From Leptolyngbya sp. O-77 (GTDB lineage: Bacteria > Cyanobacteriota > Cyanobacteriia > Elainellales > Elainellaceae): a DNA stretch of 64,000 nucleotides. The stretch lies in NCBI RefSeq assembly GCF_001548395.1, contig NZ_AP017367.1, forward strand, positions 4,129,001-4,193,000, given 5' to 3'. The notes under the pieces were generated by a model. That model saw only the letters and a program-made list of their open reading frames with translations. It had not been told where the DNA came from and searched no databases. A program made the position numbers and the translations under genes. Position 1 is the first letter of the stretch, and each line of letters starts with the position of its first letter. Below are positions 1-8,490 of the stretch, piece by piece.

Positions 1-760
1 TAGCGCGATCGCCAGAGGTGTCCGGTTCTCGCGTAGAGGGGGCGAAAGGCCAGGGGGCCCGCCAGCACATCGGCGCGGTGGATGCCGCTGATACCGTGCT
101 GGCGATGCTCTGGGTTGGGGGGATACCGCCGTGTTTCGCCGTAGTTGCGAAAAGCTAATGTAGTTTTTTGAAGCCGTGCGATCGCAGGTATTTATCCACC
201 TCAGAGTCGAAATTGAAATAGCCCGTGCCGTGATGCTTGTGCACCCAGTCAGCCAGGCCACAAAGGCAGCGGGCGGCAGCAGGCGTGACGACGTAGGCCA
301 CCAGCGAGGTCGAAAATCCCTCGGCAAAGCCGTCAGGACTGAGGCTATAGATCTGTGCCGCGCAGGTGTAAAGCCAGCAGAGTCCGGTGGAGGGCTGAGA
401 CAGATCCATCGGCAGCGGCAGAGACGACATCCCAACCACGGGCACAAAATCTGCTTCCACAATCAAGGTCGGGTGGGGTTCCGCTGCTGCCTGCACCCAC
501 GCCCGACGGTGGTTCATCATGCAGCAATAGATGGCGGCGTAGGAATGGGTATCGGGCGATCGTTCATTGCGAAATAGCTTGACCTGCCAGCCTTCATTGG
601 CCAGCGCTTGCTCTAGCAGCTCAGTCTCTTCCCGATACGCAATAATAAAAGCTTGCTGAATCTCATCTTTGAGCAGGGGCGGCTGAGTCACTGGGCTGGC
701 AACATCATGAGTCATGGCACGAGTCATCGTCAGAATTACGCTCTCAGTCCTGGATGACAA
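1..760 (-). pseudogene. LPS-biosynthesis glycosyltransferase-like gene, frameshifted and cut by the window edge
   Basis: The open part (155-760) encodes 201 residues with NHRRAW followed by LIVEADFVPV, resembling the conserved core of GT25-like LPS glycosyltransferases. It stops at 155-157, just after SHGFKKLH. Family-like sequence continues downstream in other frames: RNYGE, then NPEHRQHGISGIHRADVLAG, then PLAFRPLYAR. Removing one base each from the T run at 164-169, the A run at 150-153 and the T run at 134-136, and two from the G run at 117-122, gives a continuous family-like protein. The true 3' end lies left of base 1. The start at 760 is the longest option; ATG at 727 is also possible. 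The family call rests on remembered motifs and is moderately sure. Whether the gene is really dead or only mis-sequenced cannot be told here. Confidence 0.6.
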
Positions 761-911
761 ACCTGTAGACGCAATTCATAAGAAAAGGAGCGGGGTTAGA
801 CTTGCCCTAAAAAACCAACGCTGCAAAAACGACCCCTCATGGGAGGATGGTCAGCGGGTCGTTTGCATGGCCTGATCATGAAGCATTTCCTGGATCTGTT
901 ACCTGGATTTT

Positions 912-2213
912 ATGAGCAAATTTGTCCCCAGTCTCCAATCTCTGGTCGGCGCTGAGCAACTCTCGGTTTGGGAAACGGTCGCGCCAGCACTGAAGGCGCA
1001 ACTGTCTCAGGCGATCGCCCCTGGTGGCATACCCGAATGCATTGTGGAGCCAGATTCGCCCGCCCAGCTTGCCGCTGTGGTGAAAGCATTGCACGCGCAA
1101 AAAGGGCGATCGCTCCCCTTCGGCGCGGGCACCAAGCTGCACTGGGGCGGCGTATCAGACAGCATACAGGTCGGCATCAGCACGGCCCGGATGAGCCAGC
1201 TCATCGACCACGCCGCCGGAGATCTCACCGTCACCGCGCAGGCCGGAATGCGGCTGTCCGACTTGCAGGCGCACCTGGCGCAGCAAAATCAGTTTTTGCC
1301 ACTCAACCCGTCCTACAGCGACGCAGCCACCCTCGGCGGCATCATCGCTACTGCCGACAGCGGCTCCCTGCGCCATCGCTACGGCGGCGTGCGAGATTTA
1401 CTGATTGGCATAACCTTTGTGCGGGCGGATGGCGAAATCGCTAGGGCGGGCGGGCGCGTGGTCAAAAACGTGGCGGGCTATGACCTGATGAAGCTGTTTA
1501 CCGGTTCCTGGGGCACGCTGGGCATCCTTACAGAAGTCACCTTTCGCGTCTATCCCTTGCCCGAAGCCTCGAAAACGCTGGTGTTGACCGGAGAACGAGA
1601 GGCGATCGCCCGCGTCACCCAGGCACTCCTCTCCTCAGCGCTTACCCCAGTTGCGGTGGAACTGGTTGCCCCAGTCACGATGCAGCACCTGGGTCACACC
1701 GGGCTGGGACTGGTCGTGCAGTTTCAGGGTCTTGCCGTTTCGCTAGATGCCCAGGCCACCCAGTTCCGCCAGTTTGCCCAGGCCGCCGCTCTCATCGAGT
1801 CCACCTACACCGACGCTGCTGAGGCATCCTTGTGGCAAACATTGCAAGCTCTGTGGGAGACCGCTCCTTCCCTTACCTGCAAAATTGGAGTCTTGCCCAA
1901 TCAGGCCGCCGCAACCCTGGAAAAAATTGCCGACCAGTTTCCCTCGCTGTCCTACGGCACGATTTACGCAGGCAGCGGACTGGGGCTGCTGCGGTTCGCT
2001 GACCCGCCCAGCACCAGCCACCTGCTTGATCTGCGCCGTCTCTGCGAAGCCCAGGGTGGCTTCCTCTCCCTCCTGTCCGCCCCCGTTGACCTGAAACAGC
2101 AGATCGACGGGTGGGGCTATCCTGGCAATGCCCTTGAACTGATGCGCGGCATTAAGCAGCAGTTCGATCCAGACAGGCTGCTGAGTCCGGGGCGGTTTGT
2201 CGGCGGTATTTGA
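912..2213 (+). CDS. glcE: FAD-binding oxidoreductase, glycolate dehydrogenase subunit GlcE-like
   Basis: This 433-residue protein belongs to the FAD_binding_4 (VAO/PCMH) fold. The FAD domain covers about residues 40-225, with PFGAGTK, NPSYSDAATLGGIIAT, the run RYGGVRDLLIG and GGRVVKNVAGYDLMKLFTGSWGT in the right order. The C-terminal part ends with DPDRLLSPGRFVGG, typical of GlcD/GlcE-type enzymes. GlcE works with GlcD and the iron-sulfur subunit GlcF to oxidise photorespiratory glycolate to glyoxylate; its length fits GlcE better than the longer GlcD. Neither glcD nor glcF is nearby, which is common in cyanobacteria where the subunits are scattered. ATG 912 follows a divergent 150-bp gap shared with the glycosyltransferase gene. 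Confidence in family is high, in the exact subunit good. Confidence 0.88.
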   Translation: MSKFVPSLQSLVGAEQLSVWETVAPALKAQLSQAIAPGGIPECIVEPDSPAQLAAVVKALHAQKGRSLPFGAGTKLHWGGVSDSIQVGISTARMSQLIDHAAGDLTVTAQAGMRLSDLQAHLAQQNQFLPLNPSYSDAATLGGIIATADSGSLRHRYGGVRDLLIGITFVRADGEIARAGGRVVKNVAGYDLMKLFTGSWGTLGILTEVTFRVYPLPEASKTLVLTGEREAIARVTQALLSSALTPVAVELVAPVTMQHLGHTGLGLVVQFQGLAVSLDAQATQFRQFAQAAALIESTYTDAAEASLWQTLQALWETAPSLTCKIGVLPNQAAATLEKIADQFPSLSYGTIYAGSGLGLLRFADPPSTSHLLDLRRLCEAQGGFLSLLSAPVDLKQQIDGWGYPGNALELMRGIKQQFDPDRLLSPGRFVGGI

Positions 2214-2225
2214 TTTCTCACAACC

Positions 2226-4433
2226 TTACGACGCTCTCTTCTCCACCTCTACAGGCAGCGCATACTGCCGCTTGCCAGCCTGCTTAGCCTGATACATGGC
2301 CAGGTCTGCTTGCTTGAGCAGGGTTTCGGGGTCGTCGCCGTGGGTGGGGTAGAGGCTGATGCCGATGCTCGTGGTGACTAGAATTGACTCGCCTTCTAGC
2401 GCAAAGCTTTGGGATAGCGTATCGAGAATCTTTTCGGCAACGCGGGTCACGTCTTGCATATTGGGAATGGCCGGTAGCAGCACCACAAATTCGTCGCCGC
2501 CAAACCGGGCTACGGTGTCGCTATTTCGCAGGCAGCGCGAGAGGCGCTGAGCCACGGCTTTGAGCAGCAAATTGCCCATTGCGTGGCCGTAGGTATCGTT
2601 GATGTGCTTGAAGCCGTCCAGATCCAGGAACAGAACTGCCACAAGCTGGTCATGTTCTTGGGCCCAAAGGAGTGATTGCAAGAGGCGATCGCACAGTAGT
2701 TGGCGATTGGGCAATCCTGTCAGGCTATCGTGGTAAGCCAGATGTTGCAGGTGATATTGCGCCTGCTTTAGCTCGGCGTTAGAGCGCACCAATTCCGCAG
2801 CGGTGCGGCGCAGTTCTTCTTCCATCTGCTTGCGCTGGGTGATGTCTCGAATCACGCCCACCAGGAAGGTATTGCCCGCAGCGTCTTTGTGGAGCGATCG
2901 CTTCGTCGCCGTCAGATAATGCGCCCCGTCAGCGCTGGTAAATTCCTCCTCGCTCTCGCTGTCGATGCCCGTTTCAAATACCCGCTCATCGTGCTGCCGC
3001 AGGAAATTGGCCTGGTGAGGCGGGAAAATGTCGTGGTCGGTTTTGTCGAGCAGCGTTTCAAGCGGATAGCCCACAAAGCGGCAGAAGGCCTCATTTAGCA
3101 CAATCCACCGCCCTTGGCGATCTTTGACAAACACCGGGTCGGGAATCGTGTGGATAACAGAACTGAGAAACTCTTTAGATTTTTTCAGTTCCTCTTTGAG
3201 GTAGGCAATGTAGCTGGTCATCACACTGCCAGACCCCACCAGCGCCAGCAGGGGCGGCACCAGCGGAATCCACCAGCCCTGAAGAAATGCGAGGTAGCAA
3301 CTGCCCAATAAAAGGCTGCTGGCACCCAGGAAGGAAAGGGCCAGCTTGGCGGGGTGGCGAAATCGCCAGCTCATCCCTGCACCCATCAGCGACCAGCCCA
3401 AAATCCAGATCCATTCCAATGGGGAGATCCAAACCTGTAAGGGCGATCGCCCCTTTAGCGCTGCATCCAACAGTTGGCTGACGAAGTTAGCATGGAGCGC
3501 TACTCCAGGAATGCGCTGCACGGTGCCGTTCATTTCCCGGCTATAGGAGTTAAAAAAGAAATCATTCAGGCTTTCGGCGGTGGAGCCAATCAGCACGATG
3601 CGATCGCGCATCAGCGCCGGATCGACCTTGCCGTTTAGCACTTCAGTCAGCGACACCGTGCGGTAGCTAGAGCTGCGCGTATTCGCCAGAATTTGATAGC
3701 CCCCATCGTCGGCCCGCACATAGCCGCCATCGTTGCGCCCCAGCCGTCGCAACACCGACTGCCCCAGTTGCACCTCGGCAGGGTTGTCGGGCGCGGGCTG
3801 GGTGCTGATGCCCCAGTCTTGCAGATACAGTAGCGCCAGCTTCAGCGCAAAGCTGCGGCGCAGTTCACCGTTCACGCCCCAATACAAAATCACCCGCCGC
3901 ACCCGGTTGTCGATATCGGTTACGACATTGTTAAACCCTACTTGCCCCGCTTGCTTTAGCAGTTTGGGCGGCTCTACACCCGGACTCGTCGAGTCAGCGA
4001 TTTTCTCAATGCCGATGAGATTTGGCGTGGTGCGAAACACTGCCTTGAGTTCGTCGCCGCCTTCGCCAACCGAAAATTCGCGGTAGATGTCCAGTCCAAT
4101 GGCGCGGGGCTGGTAAGACTGAATTTGCCGCAGCAGATTGGCCATGACCCGATCGGAAATGGGCCAGTCACGCAGGTTTTGGATATCGGTATCGCTGATG
4201 CCAACGATGACGATGCGCTCATCCACGGGATCGGCTGGACGCAGGCGAAAGGCGCGATCCAGCGCTGCCAGTTCCAAAAATTGCAGCCCACCCAGCCAGC
4301 GCAGCCCCAGCACGCCACCTGCCACGGCGATCGCCGTCAGCCAGATACGCCGCTCTCGCCACAGCCGATGGCTGCCCCGCTGGAGGTTAGACAACGATTT
4401 TGACTTCAGACGGTTTGCTTGACGCAGCAACAT
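2226..4433 (-). CDS. CHASE2-PAS-GGDEF diguanylate cyclase
   Basis: This 735-residue membrane sensor probably makes cyclic di-GMP. A first membrane anchor (about 30-50, WLTAIAVAGGVLGLRWLGGL) is followed by an extracytoplasmic CHASE2 domain (about 60-330), three closely spaced membrane helices (about 335-415), a PAS/PAC unit (about 430-545), a short coiled coil and a GGDEF domain (about 575-730). The catalytic RFGGDEF motif is intact. An RNSD lies five residues upstream and matches the RxxD inhibitory I-site, so feedback inhibition by product is expected. There is no EAL domain. A second CHASE2 protein with a class III cyclase output lies at 34934-36927, so the same kind of sensor drives two different outputs in this window. 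The gene converges with glcE, 12 bp apart. Confidence 0.92.
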   Translation of the reverse strand: MLLRQANRLKSKSLSNLQRGSHRLWRERRIWLTAIAVAGGVLGLRWLGGLQFLELAALDRAFRLRPADPVDERIVIVGISDTDIQNLRDWPISDRVMANLLRQIQSYQPRAIGLDIYREFSVGEGGDELKAVFRTTPNLIGIEKIADSTSPGVEPPKLLKQAGQVGFNNVVTDIDNRVRRVILYWGVNGELRRSFALKLALLYLQDWGISTQPAPDNPAEVQLGQSVLRRLGRNDGGYVRADDGGYQILANTRSSSYRTVSLTEVLNGKVDPALMRDRIVLIGSTAESLNDFFFNSYSREMNGTVQRIPGVALHANFVSQLLDAALKGRSPLQVWISPLEWIWILGWSLMGAGMSWRFRHPAKLALSFLGASSLLLGSCYLAFLQGWWIPLVPPLLALVGSGSVMTSYIAYLKEELKKSKEFLSSVIHTIPDPVFVKDRQGRWIVLNEAFCRFVGYPLETLLDKTDHDIFPPHQANFLRQHDERVFETGIDSESEEEFTSADGAHYLTATKRSLHKDAAGNTFLVGVIRDITQRKQMEEELRRTAAELVRSNAELKQAQYHLQHLAYHDSLTGLPNRQLLCDRLLQSLLWAQEHDQLVAVLFLDLDGFKHINDTYGHAMGNLLLKAVAQRLSRCLRNSDTVARFGGDEFVVLLPAIPNMQDVTRVAEKILDTLSQSFALEGESILVTTSIGISLYPTHGDDPETLLKQADLAMYQAKQAGKRQYALPVEVEKRAS

Positions 4434-4793
4434 TGCACTTAGATCAGCAGATGGGGCAGAATGCAGGCTGATTGCGGGGGATGCACCATTCCAGACTTTA
4501 AAGTGCCCTGCGATCCCCTGGAAATTGCCAGAATTTTGGTAAAAAATTTGTCAGCATTCGCAGAAAAATGTGAAGGATCAATGAAGGGCGATCGCCCCCT
4601 TGACAAATCAACAGCTATACTCTTTGGCTACGAAACGATCTCATCACTGGTTTCCCGCGCTAATCTAAGCAATAGACCGGACGAGCCTGAAGACATTTCG
4701 GGTTAGGCAAGGGCGTGGAAACTACGGACACTGCCTGCCGCCAATCTGTGCCAATGGCTTTCGCTGACCTCCGTATCAACCCATACGGACTTC

Positions 4794-4859
4794 ATCTGTG
4801 CGTAATCTGTGCGTAATCTGTGCGTAATCTGTGCGTAATCTGTGCGTAATCTGTGCGTA
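4794..4859. repeat. 11-bp tandem array, about 6 units of CGTAATCTGTG
   Basis: Five perfect copies of CGTAATCTGTG run from 4801 to 4855, flanked by a partial copy on each side (atctgtg at 4794-4800, cgta at 4856-4859). The period is close to one turn of B-DNA. Two further arrays with 11-bp period but different sequence lie at 39090-39164 and 60028-60115. Confidence 0.95.
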
Positions 4860-5134
4860 GGGCTGCCTTGCGGGATTTGCCTCCCCAATCTGCCTTGCCA
4901 ATGGGTTTCCCTGATCTGTTTTTCAGATTTGAGCTTCTAGACTTGCCTTCCAAGCTGCGATCGCTCGTCTTGTTGGCAAAGGTCTGGCAGAGCTTCAGCA
5001 GAAGGGGTGCAGAGCCTCAGCAGAGCGTCAGCAGGGGGATGCCAGGTGGGGCGATCGCAAGGGGTGCATCCAACTTTTGTAACCCTCACTCTAAAGTCCT
5101 ATCCCAAAGCGGCAGAGGGACTTCCAATCCGGCT

Positions 5135-5161
5135 CCCCTTCTCCCGTTTTGGGAGAAGGGG
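5135..5161. repeat. Perfect 11-bp inverted repeat (hairpin)
   Basis: CCCCTTCTCCC at 5135-5145 pairs fully with GGGAGAAGGGG at 5151-5161 around a five-base GTTTT loop. No T-run follows, so it is not an ordinary intrinsic terminator. Similar CTTCTCCC/GGGAGAAG hairpins are widespread dispersed repeats in filamentous cyanobacteria, as far as I recall. Confidence 0.75.
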
Positions 5162-5372
5162 CTGGGGGATGAGGGCAAACTTGCAGAACTGGGATGCGCC
5201 CGATCGCAAGCGCTTCTGTTCCTCCCATTGCTTCCTCCTATTGCCACGTCAGATGCCATCCTGATAGTCTGTCTCGAATTAAATTTGCCCCGAATTTGCC
5301 TCAAATTTGCCTCGTCCTTACCCAGACCCGATTCCCTCACACCCTCGTCGTTGCATTTTCCAGGTTGATTGC

Positions 5373-8045
5373 ATGTCTCAGTCCTTTCGCCGCACGATCC
5401 ATCAGTCTGTCTACCAATCTGTCTACGCCACCGCCCTAGATAATAATGGCTACCGCTCTTTCGAGTTGCCCGGTGCCCGACCCCACTACAACCCCGATCG
5501 CCCTGGACAGGTCGAGCATATTGCGCTAGATCTGGATCTCGATCTCGCCCACCAACGCTATGGCGGCACCTGCGCCATTCGGCTCAACCCAGTGCGAAAC
5601 GGCATTGAGCGGCTGGCGCTGGATGCGGTCAAGCTAGACATTCATTCCGTCAAAGCAGGCAAGCACAAGCTGCACTTTGATTACGATGGCGAACAACTCC
5701 AAGTCTCCCTCAAAGACCCCACTCGCTCCGGCAAGCCCATCACACTAGAAATCACCTACAGCAACGACCACCCCCAGCGCGGACTTTACTTCATCGCACC
5801 CGACCAGCACTACCCCCAAAAGCCTGTGCAGGTATGGACTCAGGGCGAAGATGAAGACTCACGCTTCTGGTTTCCCTGTTTCGACTATCCGGGGCAACTC
5901 GCCACCAGCGAAATCCGCGTGCGTGTACCAAAACACCTGTTGGCAATTTCCAACGGCGAACTGCTGGAGACGATTGAAGACGGAGACAGCAAAATTTACC
6001 ACTGGTTCCAAAAAGAGGTGCATCCCACCTATCTGATGACGCTGGCGGTGGGCGACTTTGCCGAGCTGCGCGACGAGTGGCACGGCAAACCCGTCACCTA
6101 TTACGTCGAAAAAGGTCGGGAGGACGATGCCCGCCGCAGCATGGGCAAAACGCCCCAGATGATCGAGTTCTTTAGCCAGACCTTTGGCTATGCCTACCCC
6201 TTTCCCAAATATGCCCAGGTCTGCGTTGATGACTTTATCTTTGGCGGCATGGAAAATACATCCACCACGCTGCTCACCGACCGCTGCCTGATCGACGAAC
6301 GCGCCGCCATCGACAACCGCAGCACCGAGGCGCTCGTGGCTCACGAACTGGCGCACCAGTGGTTTGGCGATTTGGTGGTGATTAAGCACTGGAGCCACGC
6401 CTGGATCAAAGAGGGCATGGCCTCCTATTCCGAAGTGCTGTGGACGGAGCATGAATACACCGCCGACGATGCCGCCTATTACCGGCTGAACGAAGCCCGC
6501 AGCTACATTTCTGAAGACAGCGGCCGCTATCGTCGTCCGATTGTGACCCACGTTTATCGGGAGGCGATCGAGCTATACGATCGCCATCTTTATGAAAAAG
6601 GCTCCTGTGTATATCACATGATCCGTCGGGAGTTGGGGGATGAAGAATTCTTCGATGCAGTTCGCACCTTTGTCAACGACAATGCCCACAAGACTGTGGA
6701 AACGGTTGACCTGCTGCGGGCAATCGAGAAGGCGACCGGGCGCAATTTGCAATTTTTGTTCGATCAATATGTCTATCGCGGCGGACATCCCAATTATAAG
6801 GTGTCCTATAGCTGGGATAGCGACAGCAAGCTGGCAAAGGTAACGGTGGTGCAAACCCAGGCAACCGACGGCGACACCGATCTCAAGAGCGACTTGTTTG
6901 ACCTAAAAATCCCCATTGGCTTTGGCTATGCCAAAGAGGAAGAGGACAAAGGTAAGGACAAGGCGGCCAAACCCTTGGCGACGCTCAAAACCTTCACCGT
7001 GCGGATTCATGAGCGGGAACAGTCCTTCTATTTTCCGCTCGACGAAAAGCCGCAGTTCGTCAGCTTTGATGTCGGCAACCACGTTTTGAAAGAGGTGACG
7101 CTGGACTATGGCGTGGCAGAGCTAAAGGCGCAGTTGAAGCATGATCCTGACCCGGTTTCTCGGATCTATGCGGCGATCGCCCTTGCCAAAAAAGGCAATC
7201 TGGAAGCCGTGAAAGCCCTGGGTCACGCCTTGGCGCACGATCCGTTTTGGGGCGTGCGGGCAGAGGTGGCCGCAGAACTGGCTTCAATCAAGCTGGATCA
7301 ATCGCTAGAGGCACTGCTAGAAGGGCTAAAGGATGCCGATGCGCGAGTGCGACGGTCGGTCGTCGAAGCGTTAGCCCAGATAAAAACCCAGGAGAGCTAT
7401 AAGGCAATTAAAACCGTAGCCGAGAGGGGCGACCCCAGCTACTACGTAGAGGCCGCAGCGCTGCGATCGCTCGGCACGGTGGCTGCCAGCCCGCTCAACG
7501 GCAAGTCCAAAGAAGAAAAGGTAATCAAACTGTTTCGAGAGGTGCTGGACACCCGTGCCGGGTGGAACGAAACGGTTCGCAGTGGGGCAATCGGCGGCTT
7601 GAGCAAGCTGAAAGAATCGACAGCGGCGCTGGAGCTAATTTTGGACTACACGGCGATGGGCACACCCCAGGCGCTCCGACTGGCCGCAATTCGGGCGCTG
7701 GGGCAGGTATCCCTTGGGCAAGAAAAGCCCCAAGTCGAGCGTATTCTCGATCGGCTGGGGGAACTCTCGGACGAGTCCTTCTTCTTGACTCAGGTGTCCG
7801 TAGTCATGGCCCTGGGGCAAATGCAAACCACCCGCGCCGCCACAGTGCTGCAATCGCTGGCAGACCGCACCCCCGATGGTCGCGTCCGCCGTATTGCCGA
7901 AGAAGCCGTGCAGCGGGTGATGAAAAATGCGGGTCAGGATCAGGCTGTAAAGAAACTTCAACAAGAGCTGGATCAGCTCAAGAAGGACAATCAAACGCTC
8001 AAGAGCCGTTTGGAAAGTTTGGAGGCAAAGGCGGCGAAGGGATAG
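5373..8045 (+). CDS. pepN: M1 family metallo-aminopeptidase with HEAT-repeat C-terminus
   Basis: With the start at ATG 5373 the protein has 890 residues. The catalytic domain carries the GAMEN-type motif as GGMEN, the zinc site HELAH (H324, E325, H328) and the third ligand E347 in WIKEGMASY, so it should remove N-terminal amino acids from peptides in the cytoplasm; no signal peptide is seen. From about residue 590 a series of HEAT-like helical repeats follows (DPVSRIYAAIALAKKGN, DPFWGVRAEVAAEL, DADARVRRSVVEAL and more), and the last 35 residues form a lysine/leucine-rich coiled coil. An in-frame start at 5307 would add 22 proline-rich residues, which looks like intergenic sequence. The symbol is by analogy; domain layout differs from enterobacterial PepN at the C-terminus. 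Confidence 0.93.
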   Translation: MSQSFRRTIHQSVYQSVYATALDNNGYRSFELPGARPHYNPDRPGQVEHIALDLDLDLAHQRYGGTCAIRLNPVRNGIERLALDAVKLDIHSVKAGKHKLHFDYDGEQLQVSLKDPTRSGKPITLEITYSNDHPQRGLYFIAPDQHYPQKPVQVWTQGEDEDSRFWFPCFDYPGQLATSEIRVRVPKHLLAISNGELLETIEDGDSKIYHWFQKEVHPTYLMTLAVGDFAELRDEWHGKPVTYYVEKGREDDARRSMGKTPQMIEFFSQTFGYAYPFPKYAQVCVDDFIFGGMENTSTTLLTDRCLIDERAAIDNRSTEALVAHELAHQWFGDLVVIKHWSHAWIKEGMASYSEVLWTEHEYTADDAAYYRLNEARSYISEDSGRYRRPIVTHVYREAIELYDRHLYEKGSCVYHMIRRELGDEEFFDAVRTFVNDNAHKTVETVDLLRAIEKATGRNLQFLFDQYVYRGGHPNYKVSYSWDSDSKLAKVTVVQTQATDGDTDLKSDLFDLKIPIGFGYAKEEEDKGKDKAAKPLATLKTFTVRIHEREQSFYFPLDEKPQFVSFDVGNHVLKEVTLDYGVAELKAQLKHDPDPVSRIYAAIALAKKGNLEAVKALGHALAHDPFWGVRAEVAAELASIKLDQSLEALLEGLKDADARVRRSVVEALAQIKTQESYKAIKTVAERGDPSYYVEAAALRSLGTVAASPLNGKSKEEKVIKLFREVLDTRAGWNETVRSGAIGGLSKLKESTAALELILDYTAMGTPQALRLAAIRALGQVSLGQEKPQVERILDRLGELSDESFFLTQVSVVMALGQMQTTRAATVLQSLADRTPDGRVRRIAEEAVQRVMKNAGQDQAVKKLQQELDQLKKDNQTLKSRLESLEAKAAKG

Positions 8046-8189
8046 TCTCGGTTTTCACTCTGAAGCCACTGTCCGGAATTTCAAAAGTATGGGGTTTTCC
8101 CCTGCTTCCATCTGCAAAGTGGGCTGCCTATAATGGCGTTTATCTAGGTTAAGAGTCCCACCTAAATAAGCCTTCTGGGGTGCGTCGTT

Positions 8190-8336
8190 ATGGAGAACCA
8201 GAACCCACCGTTTGCACAGCCCGCTACGCTGATCGATCCGTCGGGCGATCGCCCAAAAAGCCTGAAAACCAACCCGTTCACAACCTACCGCGATCCACAG
8301 ACGGGTCGCTGGATCGTCGTTAAGCCCACTGGCTAG
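8190..8336 (+). CDS. Small conserved-looking protein, 48 residues, unknown function
   Basis: ATG 8190 opens a 48-codon frame ending at TAG 8334-8336. The product starts MENQNPPFAQ and ends with TTYRDPQTGRWIVVKPTG, which looks like a compact beta-hairpin motif and not random translation. It is soluble, has no cysteine and no membrane segment. It lies 145 bp after the aminopeptidase gene and just before a strong hairpin (8396-8450), so it may end the same transcript or be transcribed alone. I believe similar short proteins with a YRDPxTGRW core occur in other cyanobacteria, but I could not check. Function unknown. Confidence 0.6.
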   Translation: MENQNPPFAQPATLIDPSGDRPKSLKTNPFTTYRDPQTGRWIVVKPTG

Positions 8337-8395
8337 AGCGCTCAAGATTTTTGAGTTAAGCGCATCTGCCTAAGTCACTGGGGTTGATCTCTGTC

Positions 8396-8450
8396 AAGCA
8401 AAAGAGGGACACAGTTGATAGGTGATAGGCTGCGTCCCTCTTCGTCTTGC
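8396..8450. terminator. Hairpin between convergent genes, probable bidirectional terminator
   Basis: AAGAGGGAC (8402-8410) pairs with GTCCCTCTT (8434-8442); CAG/CTG and flanking AAGC/GCTT extend the stem with small bulges. It lies between the small gene on the plus strand and rnj on the minus strand, with A-rich and T-rich flanks, so it could end transcripts from both sides. Confidence 0.65.
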
Positions 8451-8490
8451 TTTATCTGACGAACTGATCCGCCGTCTAATCGCTTGTCGT

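Larger units (their letters stand above)
4434..5372. other. 939-bp intergenic region with tandem repeat and hairpin
   Basis: No convincing gene. The region separates the divergent CHASE2-GGDEF gene and the M1 aminopeptidase gene. It holds an 11-bp tandem array (4794-4859), a perfect 11-bp hairpin (5135-5161), and several short near-repeats such as cagcagag (4996-5035) and aatttgcc (5281-5312). Reading frames in it, including one of 81 codons at 4461-4706, have no recognisable motif and look accidental. Confidence 0.7.

Noticed and set aside
4461..4706. 81-codon frame as a gene
   Set aside because: It has no recognisable motif, poor ribosome site, and carries a HIP1 element in frame; it looks accidental.
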